This document shows, one piece after another, positions 24,801-33,100 of a DNA stretch of 64,000 nucleotides; the first letter of the stretch is position 1, and the number at the start of each line of letters is the position of its first letter. Position numbers and translations under genes: made by a program. The notes below the pieces were generated by a model. It searched no databases. It saw only the letters and a list, made by a program, of their open reading frames with translations, and was not told the origin of the DNA. The DNA comes from Misgurnus anguillicaudatus (taxonomy: Eukaryota > Chordata > Actinopteri > Cypriniformes > Cobitidae): NCBI RefSeq assembly GCF_027580225.2, contig NC_073340.2:19724001-19788000 (forward strand). The letters are read 5' to 3'.

Positions 24801-26881
24801 TACATACATACATGAATGTGTGTGTATTTATATTTTATGATTATATTTGGATCCACATATCTTTACAACATTTAAAACTCAGAGATAGACCACACATCTT
24901 CGTTTCCATATTTGCAAACTCCCTATTATGGCTAAAACTTTATTTTGTATGTGATTAAGCGTGATTAATTGTTTGACAGTCCTAGTAGAAATATGCTTTT
25001 AATTATACATTTCATTCAATTTTTTAATAGTTTAAATTAAAAACTTTGTACACACTATTGGATATTTCAGTTTTATACCACTGGCCTGTTGAATGATTTA
25101 TTCTGATTGGCTAAGAAATGTTCCATGTAGATTATTTTTCTGTAAAACACACACCTAACCTGTCAAATGTCTTAAAATAACCACCAGAGCAATGTTTGTG
25201 GTAACCGTTGTATAAAAGGTATAATTGGTCCTTTGAATTATTTGAAAATAATGCACACCTGCGGCATTACCATCACCTTGGGTGTGTATTATTTTTAAAT
25301 AATTTAACGGCCTGTGGTCAAATCTTCCTTACATATTTTAGTAATCTCAATGACCTGGTTTCACTGACAGGGCTTAGATAAATTAGGACATCATTCCAGT
25401 AGTTTTGTTATTGGGCCAACGCACGGCAGCATCATGATGCATGCGCGTGAACATCAACGGAGTTGTCAAATTGGTCCAAGGCATGAGCACCCCATAGACA
25501 CATACAAGTGAATGAGGGAGGTGTGGTTTCTCAGTTATTAATCATGTTTATGTGCACGTGGTGCTCAATGTAGGAGTCGTGCGTTCACAACGCATGTGTG
25601 GTGCTGATGCAGGACGTAAGAGTGCACAACATGCATGTAAAAAAAAATGGTCAGTTTTGATTTCATGGGGACTTTAAGCCTTGTTTGAGAAACCAGGCCA
25701 AGTATTCTAAAATGTGCAGTTTAATAATGAACATGGACTAATAATAAGATTCCCAAGACAGATTTTCCATCTTAAACAGTAAAAACTCAGACTTACCGTG
25801 GTGTTCCCACACAGACGATTTTCTGGAAGCCCAACTCCGCTAGCATATCCAGTAGGAAATGACAGCTCCGGTCTGCAAACAAGTATTGTGCATTGCTCTT
25901 CTTGTTCTCCAGAGGACGCAGAAGGAGACTGGGCCTTTTCAGCCGCTGCACTGTGATGTCCTCAGAAAGTCCTTTGTGTTTTTTGTGATTCTCCCATTCA
26001 CTGGGAAGGATCAACAACTGACAATCCACACAGAATCTTCTCTGCTCCAGTGGCAGAGTAACAATTTCTCGAAATCTGTAAACCAAACAATCACATGACA
26101 AGAAAGATTAAGGAAAGCCCTTTTAATACTAGTTTATTAGTTGAGATCTAAGATGCAATTTCAACAGAAAACAATTTGCAGCATGTGTTTAATCTCTCTA
26201 CATTTGTGTGTAATGTGCATTGATGTATACAGTTTTGAATTGTTTACCTTGAGCAGTATTCATGGTGAGTAAAAGAAGGCATCTTGGAGCGGATCTGCTC
26301 CTCTCTGGCAAGCATCCTTGCCTCTGATATCTGAAGCATGAATTAAAAAACTGGTCAATCTCTACTAAAGTTCACAAATGGCCTGTTTTTAAATTAGTTG
26401 TTTATTGGTTCACATCTAAAGGAGGCTTTTATTTTGTATCAAGTTCTTACTGTGTCGAACCGCTCAAGTATGTTTTTAGTAAGTTATTCATTTCATTAAA
26501 GAAAGCGTCAGACAACTACTTTGCAAAAGTGTTATATGAAACAGTCTGATAATAAATCATAAGAGTGCTAGCCATAAATACAAAAGTCTAACCTTCTCGT
26601 CTTCCCACTGAAAGAAATTGCAGTCTTTTCTGTCACGACAAGCAGAACACGCGTAGAATCTCCTTCCTTTCTCTTCTCCATTGCCTGTTTTCTCAAATAA
26701 AAGAGCTGGTCCTGCGCAAACAACGTATATGTTATGGTCATATTTAGAACCATGTAATAAAATGCTTAAGTAAAATTGATCTCATACCATGTGGACAACA
26801 TGGCGCTGTCTTGCACGGCTCATTTTGAATAATCACTTCTATTCCCCCGCTGTCCGCAATATCATCTACTATTCGGTCCAT
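15861..26881 (-). CDS. zcchc4: zinc finger CCHC domain-containing protein 4 (rRNA N6-adenosine methyltransferase), 12 exons
   Basis: Human ZCCHC4 installs m6A on 28S rRNA. Exons in transcript order: 26881-26788, 26711-26593, 26330-26248, 26075-25797, 24594-24514, 19070-19001, 18920-18770, 17507-17407, 17074-16953, 16795-16720, 16137-16086, 15997-15861. All phases agree, giving 454 residues, somewhat shorter than human (about 513). Visible domains: a GRF-type zinc finger at residues 29-67 (C29, H31, C53, C62, then NFFQW); a motif I-like CVGTPR at 187-192; LLLDIDYR ending at 219; the catalytic DPPFGG starting at D265; a cysteine-rich finger region at about 368-427; and a final CCHC knuckle C434-x2-C-x4-H-x4-C447. 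The start is the first ATG before the GRF finger. One intron (19071-24513) hosts a complete opposite-strand gene. The frame is intact. Confidence 0.95.
16331..16595. mobile_element. palindromic TTAAAGGAATAGTTCAACC MITE in a zcchc4 intron
   Basis: Left end TTAAAGGAATAGTTCAACC with AAAAATGAAAATTCTGTCAT is mirrored by ATGATGACAGAATTCACATT and GGATGAACTGTCCTTTTA. The centre carries a second inverted pair (CAAACATTCTGCAAAATATC type). About 265 bp. Confidence 0.75.
17871..18327. mobile_element. palindromic element, first of a tandem pair
   Basis: Begins ACTGCAAAAAATGACTTTCT and ends with AAGTAATTTTTTGCAGT. The arms are complementary nearly throughout. AT-rich and non-coding, in a zcchc4 intron. 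A related palindrome follows after about 10 bp. Confidence 0.75.
18337..18742. mobile_element. palindromic element, second of a tandem pair
   Basis: Begins CACTGCAAAAAATTATTTTC and ends GAAAATAATTTTTGCGTTGC. The arms mirror each other. It shares internal words with the preceding element (CTTGTTTTCAGTA, AATAAGTCTAGTTTTTAGAC), so both belong to one family. It stops about 28 bp short of a zcchc4 exon boundary (18770). Confidence 0.75.
19520..19640 (+). repeat. possible tRNA-derived SINE fragment
   Basis: CAGCTCAGCTGGTACAGG followed by GGTTTGATTCCC resembles A- and B-box like parts of a tRNA promoter. GTTTTGGATAAATCCATCAG then CCAAATGCATA resembles the tail common in fish SINEs. Short and degenerate, recognised from memory of the family only. 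Confidence 0.4.
19926..24221 (+). CDS. coiled-coil and B30.2/SPRY protein (TRIM/BSPRY-like), nested in a zcchc4 intron
   Basis: Six exons join in phase: 19926-20072, 20284-20373, 21564-21782, 21882-21901, 23349-23491, 23623-24221, giving 405 residues. An in-frame upstream ATG at 19815 would add 37 residues. Residues about 50-150 and 160-207 are rich in E, K, Q and L heptads ([18 protein letters not shown]), consistent with coiled coil. From about 209 to the end is a PRY-SPRY domain ([60 protein letters not shown]). SPRY domains bind protein partners; in TRIM proteins they select targets. I see no RING or B-box cysteine-histidine cluster in the model, which is unusual for a TRIM; an undetected 5' exon is possible. 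One exon is only 20 nt. The whole gene lies within zcchc4 intron 19071-24513 on the opposite strand. The exact family member is not identified. Confidence 0.85.
20411..20755 (+). mobile_element. repeat copy, TAGCAACATCTAGTGGTGTG family, forward
   Basis: Contains TTTTTAGCAACATCTAGTGG and runs to AAAAGTTACACATTGCACCTTT. The same family in reverse orientation occurs at about 22168-23270, in the same host gene. The right edge abuts a TTAA element. Confidence 0.65.
20755..21450. mobile_element. foldback TTAAAGGGATAGTTCACCC element
   Basis: The left end TTAAAGGGATAGTTCACCC leads into an arm (ACTGTCCATGTCCAGAAAGG at about 20921) that is mirrored at about 21385-21407 (CCTTTCTGGACATGGACAGT). The inner arm GTCAGTTAGAATGTGTTGAAG is mirrored near 21318-21340. 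The right tip is decayed. It fills the intron between the second and third exons of the nested SPRY gene. Confidence 0.75.
22168..23270 (-). mobile_element. reverse copy of the 20411 repeat family, split by a hAT element
   Basis: Left part AAAGGTGCATTGTGTAACTT and right part CTCACCACTATACAGCTAAAAATC are reverse complements of the two ends of the copy at 20411-20755. The copy is interrupted at 22523-23209 by a separate transposon with its own target duplication. Confidence 0.65.
22523..23209. mobile_element. hAT-like MITE, 687 bp, 8-bp target duplication
   Basis: Ends are TAGGGGTGGGCGATATGAC and TTATAGCCCACCCCTA. Flanks are GTTGAAAT on the left and GTTGCAAT on the right, an 8-bp duplication with one later mismatch, as expected for hAT transposases. 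It is inserted in the reverse repeat copy 22168-23270. The interior is non-coding. Confidence 0.85.
24401..24406 (+). terminator. polyadenylation signal AATAAA for the nested SPRY gene
   Basis: AATAAA 180 bp after the SPRY gene stop, followed by T/GT-rich sequence (CTGTCTTTGTTTTGTGG). It ends the plus-strand gene about 108 bp before the opposite-strand zcchc4 exon at 24514. Confidence 0.65.
24730..24825. repeat. GTAT/TACA microsatellite
   Basis: TGTGTATGTGTGTG then repeated GTAT units, followed by inverted ATAC units around a TATATA centre, so it is partly palindromic. It lies in a zcchc4 intron. Open frames over it are artefacts. Confidence 0.9.
25050..25330. repeat. repeat fragment in a zcchc4 intron
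   Basis: CCACTGGCCTGTTGAATGAT with TTCTGATTGGCTAAGAAATG, and the inverted pair ATTATTTGAAAATAATGCAC / GTGTATTATTTTTAAATAAT, look like a decayed DNA transposon. Family not identified. Confidence 0.45.
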
Positions 26882-27729
26882 GCTTGAAAGAAAGTTTACA
26901 TGTGATAATCAAAACATCACTCACATGTCTTACAATCAAATTTGTCGCAGACATATGACGTAAAATAAACGCTGCCTAGACACCGGTGCCGCCGCCATAT
27001 TAGACCGGGCAATAAGCAAGCAGTGGAGCTGCGGATTTTCTGGTTTACTAACTACGTGGAGTATAATTTATCCAAAGAATTTTGCCTGTATTTACAATCT
27101 CGATATTTAGAGACAATGTTTGTCATGAGTACAAAACTCATGCTTGTCAAGCTATTTCGGCTAAATATTTCTAGGAACATCCCTCCATTGAAGGAAAAAG
27201 ATGTGAAATACAGAAAAAATCCTATCGTATTAGGCATATATGCACAGTATTATAATTTCCCCATATCACATAAATGTTTACCAGTTCAATAAAGTATTTA
27301 TTTTATATAATGTCTCTTTAATTATATTTTTGGAGTAGATCTGTATCCTTTGCTTACTATAAAAGTATAGAAAGCAAAACGAAAGTTTACGTTTGCATGT
27401 AGTAAAACGCACATCCCCGTTCACTTGTGTGCTTATTCCCGCCCGGTCTAATATGGCGGATTCGTTGACGTATCTTAGCAACGGTCCAACGCGATTCAGA
27501 TCGACGTTTACCTTTAGCGAGTGAAATAAACCACCACAAAACACATCTCAAACATTAAAACAATATGTCTTTGTGCAGTAGCTTTGGTGCTTGGTTATCA
27601 CTAAACTTAAGTAGGCAACTAGTCTACTTATCCATGCATGGCTAATTAAGCTAAACAGTAAGCACCTGGGCAGTAGTGTGTGATGTTATTTAAGATTAAA
27701 ATCTGGACGTGATTTTTATTTCTACTGTC
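26882..27729. promoter_or_regulatory. divergent promoter region between zcchc4 and borealin-2
   Basis: 848 bp separate the two start codons, which face away from each other. A perfect 19-bp inverted repeat lies at 26992-27010 (CCGCCATATTAGACCGGGC) and 27441-27459 (GCCCGGTCTAATATGGCGG). Each half contains ATATGGCGG reading outward toward its own gene, similar to the YY1 motif common at transcription starts. Downstream on the borealin side are TTGACGTAT (CRE-like) and TTAGCAACGG (RFX half-site like). The 430 bp between the repeats is AT-rich. The motifs are seen; their function is inferred. Confidence 0.55.
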
Positions 27730-29238
27730 ATGGCTCCACGAAGAACGAGAAAAGTCAGTCAGAATTCAGATGGTCAGCCTGATGGGCAACAAAGTTATGA
27801 CCAAAAGATCAAACTAAACAAAAGAAAAGAACTATTCATACAACAATTTGAAAAGGAAGGTCAGTGATTTCGTAAACTTCTGGTTAATTGTAAATGCAGT
27901 CAATTTAAAATGTATTAAACCCATAATCAAGCCAACATTTTGTATCGGAATAGCTCATGATCGGATAAATGAAATGGAGACCAATCTGAACAAACTTCTG
28001 GCAACTGTAGATCGTGTCTTCAAAGTAGAGTTGATGAAGATGCCACAGTCACTTCACACAACGCTGATAAAAGATCTCATGAGTGGTAGGACATTAAGGG
28101 TCCGTTTTCCGTGTATGTGTGTGTGTTTATGGGTTTTCTTATATTTATTACCGTTTAATGTATTTCAGATCGCGACACATCCGTCGGCGAGGTCACTATG
28201 GCAATTACGGTAAAACAGGTTTTGGGTGCCCTCTTGTGTTTGCTTCAGATAACAGCTTGGATTGAAATACTTTTCTTTGCAGTGTGGATCTCCAGAATTT
28301 CGAAAACCTCTAACTCGGAAGCCAAGCAAGAAAGGTTTAACAACAATATACAAGTTAATGTTTACATTTTGATAATCCAAGCCTTAGTCTACTTTTTTTT
28401 ACTTTTAGTGAGTGACATGGGTATGCAACAAAAATCATCAACTTCAAACAAGAGTACTGCAGTGGATGGGCCAAAGGTACAGACCTGCCATTTCTTGGTC
28501 TTATTTTAAATGCCAAGTGGTTCTTTAGGTTTACTTGAGGTTTGTTTTTACAGAAAGGCACAAAGAAGACCTTTCACTCCAGTCAAAGTACAGGAAGTCT
28601 GATTTAAACCTTTTATGTTATTAAAATGCTTTTGTTTGTTGCGCGTGTGTGGGGGGGGGACTGGTGTAAATTTGTTAACTCTTACAGATGTGCCTCAACT
28701 ATCAGTGGAAAAAGAACCCAAAGCCGGCTCATGAAACTAAGTGACCAAAAGTTGGGATTGGGAGGTAAATCAAGGTAAGTGCTATTCAAATCTGGATGTG
28801 GTTGAACGTAAACGCTCTCAGATTTGAATTGAGGTGTTGCTAAACATGCTGCCACTTTATTGAGCAGAAAAGCCAGTCGTTCTGTTGGTGATGAAACGAT
28901 GGCTTCAGCCACAATAGTAACGTCCCATGGAGATGTGAGTATGGTGGTGTTTACAGAAACATTGAAGTGTACCATGTATAGTTTTTAACATGAAAGTCCT
29001 CTGCTTCCTTCAAGACTTTGTTCCTTTCAGAGGACAATAAAGATGACATCAACGTTGAGCTCCTTGATGATGTGGCTTTAGGTCAAATGCGAAAGATTAA
29101 GGTAAGAAGTTTATTGGTCTGTAACGTATATTAACTGGAAGAGACAATATGTAACATGACAACATTTGTTTGGTCTCCTTATTGCAGGACCTCATGGACT
29201 ATCTGTGTAATAAAGTAGGGTTTAATAACACTTACTGA
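27730..29238 (+). CDS. cdca9: borealin-2 (chromosomal passenger complex subunit), 10 exons, one 5' splice site damaged
   Basis: Borealin links survivin and INCENP in the Aurora B chromosomal passenger complex at centromeres and the midzone. Exons: 27730-27859, 27954-28085, 28169-28209, 28283-28334, 28409-28476, 28554 to about 28602, 28688-28774, 28868-28934, 29015-29101, 29188-29238. The start MAPRRTRKVS is typical. Residues about 35-90 form the helical survivin/INCENP-binding part (KRKELFIQQFEKE, AHDRINEMETNLNKLLATVD). The middle is basic and serine-rich. The C-terminus (VELLDDVALGQMRKIKDLMD) matches the borealin dimerisation end. The protein resembles zebrafish borealin-2 as I remember it; length would be about 254. 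Odd point: exon 6 is open to CTGA at 28602, but no GT donor there keeps phase with exon 7, so the site looks lost by a small deletion or a sequence error. Confidence 0.88.
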
Positions 29239-29320
29239 GGTTTTTTAATCCATCCAGCTGTTGCCTGTTTTAAATGAATACAACAAAGTAATATAAATGA
29301 CTATGTAAGCTATATAAAGT

Positions 29321-29326
29321 AATAAA
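29321..29326 (+). terminator. polyadenylation signal AATAAA for borealin-2
   Basis: AATAAA 83 bp after the stop codon, followed by TTATATTCTTCTTACTTGTC, a T-rich downstream region. Confidence 0.65.
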
Positions 29327-29789
29327 ATTTATATTCTTCTTACTTGTCTTATTGTCCAGTGATTTAATATCAAATGTTAAAACTATGCTGTTTTCATTTT
29401 GCATTGTGATATAACTGTTAATCTTGTAGTATTTGCCTGATACTAGTTGTCAAAATAAAAATACTGAATTGGACTATCAAAAAACACAAATTTACCATAT
29501 TTTTCTCATTTTAAAGGGCATACTTTTAACGCTAGATGGCGTCAGTTTTCTTCGTATAATATAAACCTTTTATCCACTTGTGCAGCTGCTCACCACACAC
29601 ATTTTCTTGTCCAATTGTCTACATGTGAAACGTTAACTTTCATTTTTGTATTACGTTTTCACTCGCAATTAAATTTGATATACGACGTCTAAATCTCACT
29701 AATAATAATGGCAAATAAATAATGAATCTTGTTTGGTCTGTATGTTTATTGCTGTCTTCGTTTAATCTGTCTTTCTCACACAAACTTCA
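29327..29789. other. spacer between borealin-2 and ablim2
   Basis: AT-rich sequence with no exon or clear repeat boundary. The phrase ACGCTAGATGGCGTCAGTTT at about 29529 resembles transposon-derived text but could not be delimited. Confidence 0.4.
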
Positions 29790-30131
29790 TTTCCCAGATG
29801 TCCGCTGTGCTGCAGGCATCAGTCGGCTCGTGCAGTAGCTAATGGTGCTGAGGCAAATACGCACGAGCGCATCACGGCCGTACGGCAACACCCGCGCATG
29901 CATACGCCCGCAACCCTGCGCACTACGTTCTTTGGCGAATCTACAGCATATGCTATATCGACTTCTCTGAAGTACACATCCTTGCCGAAACCCGTTTCTC
30001 TTTAAATTCGCCTGGCATAAACGCGTTAGCATTGGTGGGTGAAGATTGAGATGATGGCTCATCGGTGCGCGTCTCAATGAGGATCCAAAGGCGTTTGTGA
30101 CATTGGGCATTAGAAACGTCCCTGGGTAACA
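29790..30131 (+). promoter_or_regulatory. CpG-rich promoter and 5'UTR of the upstream ablim2 first exon
   Basis: A sharp rise in G+C and CpG (GCACGAGCGCATCACGGCCG, CGTACGGCAACACCCGCGCA) directly before a short first coding exon, in otherwise AT-rich DNA. No TATA box is seen, fitting a CpG-island promoter. Open frames on the opposite strand here are by-products of the G+C content. Confidence 0.55.
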
Positions 30132-33100
30132 ATGAGCACTGGTAAGTGTATTGGGGGTTCAAATATAGTAATATCACATTGTTGGCGATTGTACTATAAG
30201 CATGTTCTGTACGCGTTATCTTGTGTCCAACCTAGCTCGCTTAACGCTCTCTTTAGGCGTGTTCGACTTCATGCGGCGCTGCGCAGACCAATCGGCGTTT
30301 GATATCGAAGTACCGCGAGAGCGGCTAGAAGGCAAACAGCTCTCGCGATACCTGATTGTCATGCGCCGACGGTCTGCGCAGCGCGTGAGGTCGAAAACGC
30401 CCATTGTGTTGCATCTGTCAAATGTTTACAGCCTGTCCAGGTTTCCCTGTCCTATGCGTCGCGCATGCATGTTTAATGTCACAACGCCTTTGTATTTGGA
30501 GCCGCTTGGCGTTGTGTTGGTATAGGAGTAGCGTAAAAATTGATTTACCTGCTTCATCAAAACGTCTCAAAAACATTTACACGCTTTAAAAAGTGCTTAT
30601 AAACCGTATAATATGCCGTAGAATGATCATTTTTGCTTCTCCAAAGAACCTTTCAGTCGAAGGTTTCTTGTAAGTCTTTATTTATTTTTTTAAATAACGT
30701 TTTGTGGAACAATGAGTTCTTCCATCGTTGATTGTACCATACACTCCTAAAAATTAAAGGTTCCAAAGGGGATCTTTGCTGCAGTGATAGAAGAACCATT
30801 TCTGATTTTCCAATTAACCTTTTAAGGTATACACAACCCCTGGTAGAAGTAAATCAGTCACTTTGTGCTAGTTAACTAGTAATGGGCCTTAGCAAAAGAG
30901 CTGATCAGCTTGGTAATCCTCAAGTAATCGGGTATTAGATCAAGAGTCGTCAATAACTCTGACTTTGATCAATATTGTCTGGAGCTTACTGCGGCTAGGT
31001 CATTTAGGACATAGTTTTTACAAACATACTAGCAAAAAACCTGTATGCGTCCTGAGGCAAAACCATAGCACTGATATATTTGAATGCAAGCTGTTTTCAT
31101 CTTAGTCTTGACTTGAGCCCTATCCAGGACACGGCTCTTAAGTGCCAAATCCAGACGAGAAAGCTCAATTTCTCCATTGGAGTTCAAACATATGCTTTTC
31201 TGAATAATTAAAGCAGACAATTAAATTACAGACCTAATAAATGAGCTTGATTGCTGACAAATGTAATGTCCTTTTCATGGTGCTTTCCAGTGTGAATTCA
31301 GCTGCCAAAGCTAAAGAATCCTGTGTGACAAGTGATGCATGCTTTTGTATTAATACAGAATGAGTTTAGCCTACTTCAGCACCCATTTTAATGTATATGG
31401 GCCATTGTGGTAACTCAACTGCACTAAATTTCTTAAATCCTAAAATTTAAGATTGCAAGACACACTGTAGTACAGGTGCACTCCATGTTTGTCGTTATTG
31501 CGAATTAACTTTGCAATTTATTCTATAGATTTTTGAATGACAGCTTGTCAATGTCATCAAAAGAACTATAAGCTTACATGCCTTTTATTTTGCTTTTTGT
31601 GCAAGTTTGTGGTTGGTTGCAGTTGTATTTTTCCTCAACCCTATCAAAACAAAATTTGAAGAGATAGAATCTCTTGTGACCCCACAACCTTATATCACTG
31701 TATAAGATGGAAATTCAGGCTGTTGTGGAAAGCTATATTAAAACTTAAGGAATTTGTAATTGTTGATTTGGGCTTTTTTGCATAGTAGAGCATTTTAAGC
31801 ACATTTATTGTGACTTAAAAGTATGATTTCACAGCTGTTTGGATTAGATGGCGTAATACTTGGTGATGTCACTTCTGCTAAGCATGTGCGAAAGGGGCAC
31901 TAGTTATTTGTCCTGAAATCTAGAGTGGTCTTGTGAAATTTCTTTGTCCTGGTTTTATTAGTACTGGAATGGCTTCCAGCTTACCCATTAAGCGTGATCC
32001 ACAGCGAGGAGGACAAAAGAAGTGACTTGACAATGTAATTTATGTGTGTTTAATCAGGATTAAATGACATTCTACATTGCCTGCACCTTTCATAAACACC
32101 TGACAAGCTTATTTTAAGGTGCAGTTGTCAGTTATTTGCAAAAAAATAAGTTACCAATTGTATATCATGTAAAGAATAAATTGTGTTTGGAAATCTATAT
32201 TTTTCACTTGTGTGAGAGCCCTGCTGGTTTTGTTATTTGAGCCTTGGTTGGATGCATGCTGAGTGAATGCCATTTCATGAGCAGCAGGTGTGTGGAAAGG
32301 CTGCAGGTGTACCTTTTTTTTTTTTTTCAAATTCATAGACCCTTTACAAGTTCATAAGATTATGTAAGATCAAATGATGCCGTAGGTTAATTTTGAGCAT
32401 GTACATTGTCAGAAAAATTGTCCCATAGCTGCCACTGGGACCGTGCCCTTCAAAAGATCCTATTACTAATATGTACCATTTAAGTACTGATCTGCACCTC
32501 TGAAGTACTAATGAACTTTTTCAAAGGTGCACTTTTTGAAAGAGTATAATGCATATGGATAGTTGGAAAAATTGAGTAATGTGACATGTCTGCCCTGCCT
32601 AAACATTGTAAGCATTTCATTATACTTGCTAATTACTTGATATTTAGTGTGAGTTTCGCACTTATAGCCAACTATATGTTAGGACCAGTTATCTGCACTT
32701 CCATGCAAAATAGGCCTTTTGTTTACCCTTATTACCCTATAGGCAAACAATCCAGAGATGACCTGCCATCATTACCCATACTTGTGATGTGTGCATGCTT
32801 TCCCTTTGTTGGTTTCTTTAAATGCTCCAAATAATTGAAAGGTATGCTTTGTTTGTCTTGTTTTTATAATTGAACGGCTTGTTAGTTTTCTCTAATAAAG
32901 CTGGTATGATGCTCCAGTTTTTGCATTGAACATTTTGACAGCATAGATTGAGTGAGTTAATTCATCAACTGTTTACTTAAAACGCAGTGATTATAAAAGT
33001 ACCGGATGATTTTCTGCATCAATAAAGAAACATGAAGAAAGTGAAACATTTTAATGGCAATTTATTGTACAATATCTTTGGTCTGTAGGGTGGGGAATGT

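Noticed and set aside
27023..27544. Two overlapping frames of 89 and 88 codons in the zcchc4/borealin-2 spacer
   Set aside because: No splice context, no domain, and they overlap on opposite strands between two clear gene starts; read as promoter or repeat sequence.
29787..30177. Minus-strand frames of 107 and 74 codons
   Set aside because: They lie in the CpG-rich promoter of ablim2 where high G+C removes stop codons; no recognisable protein.
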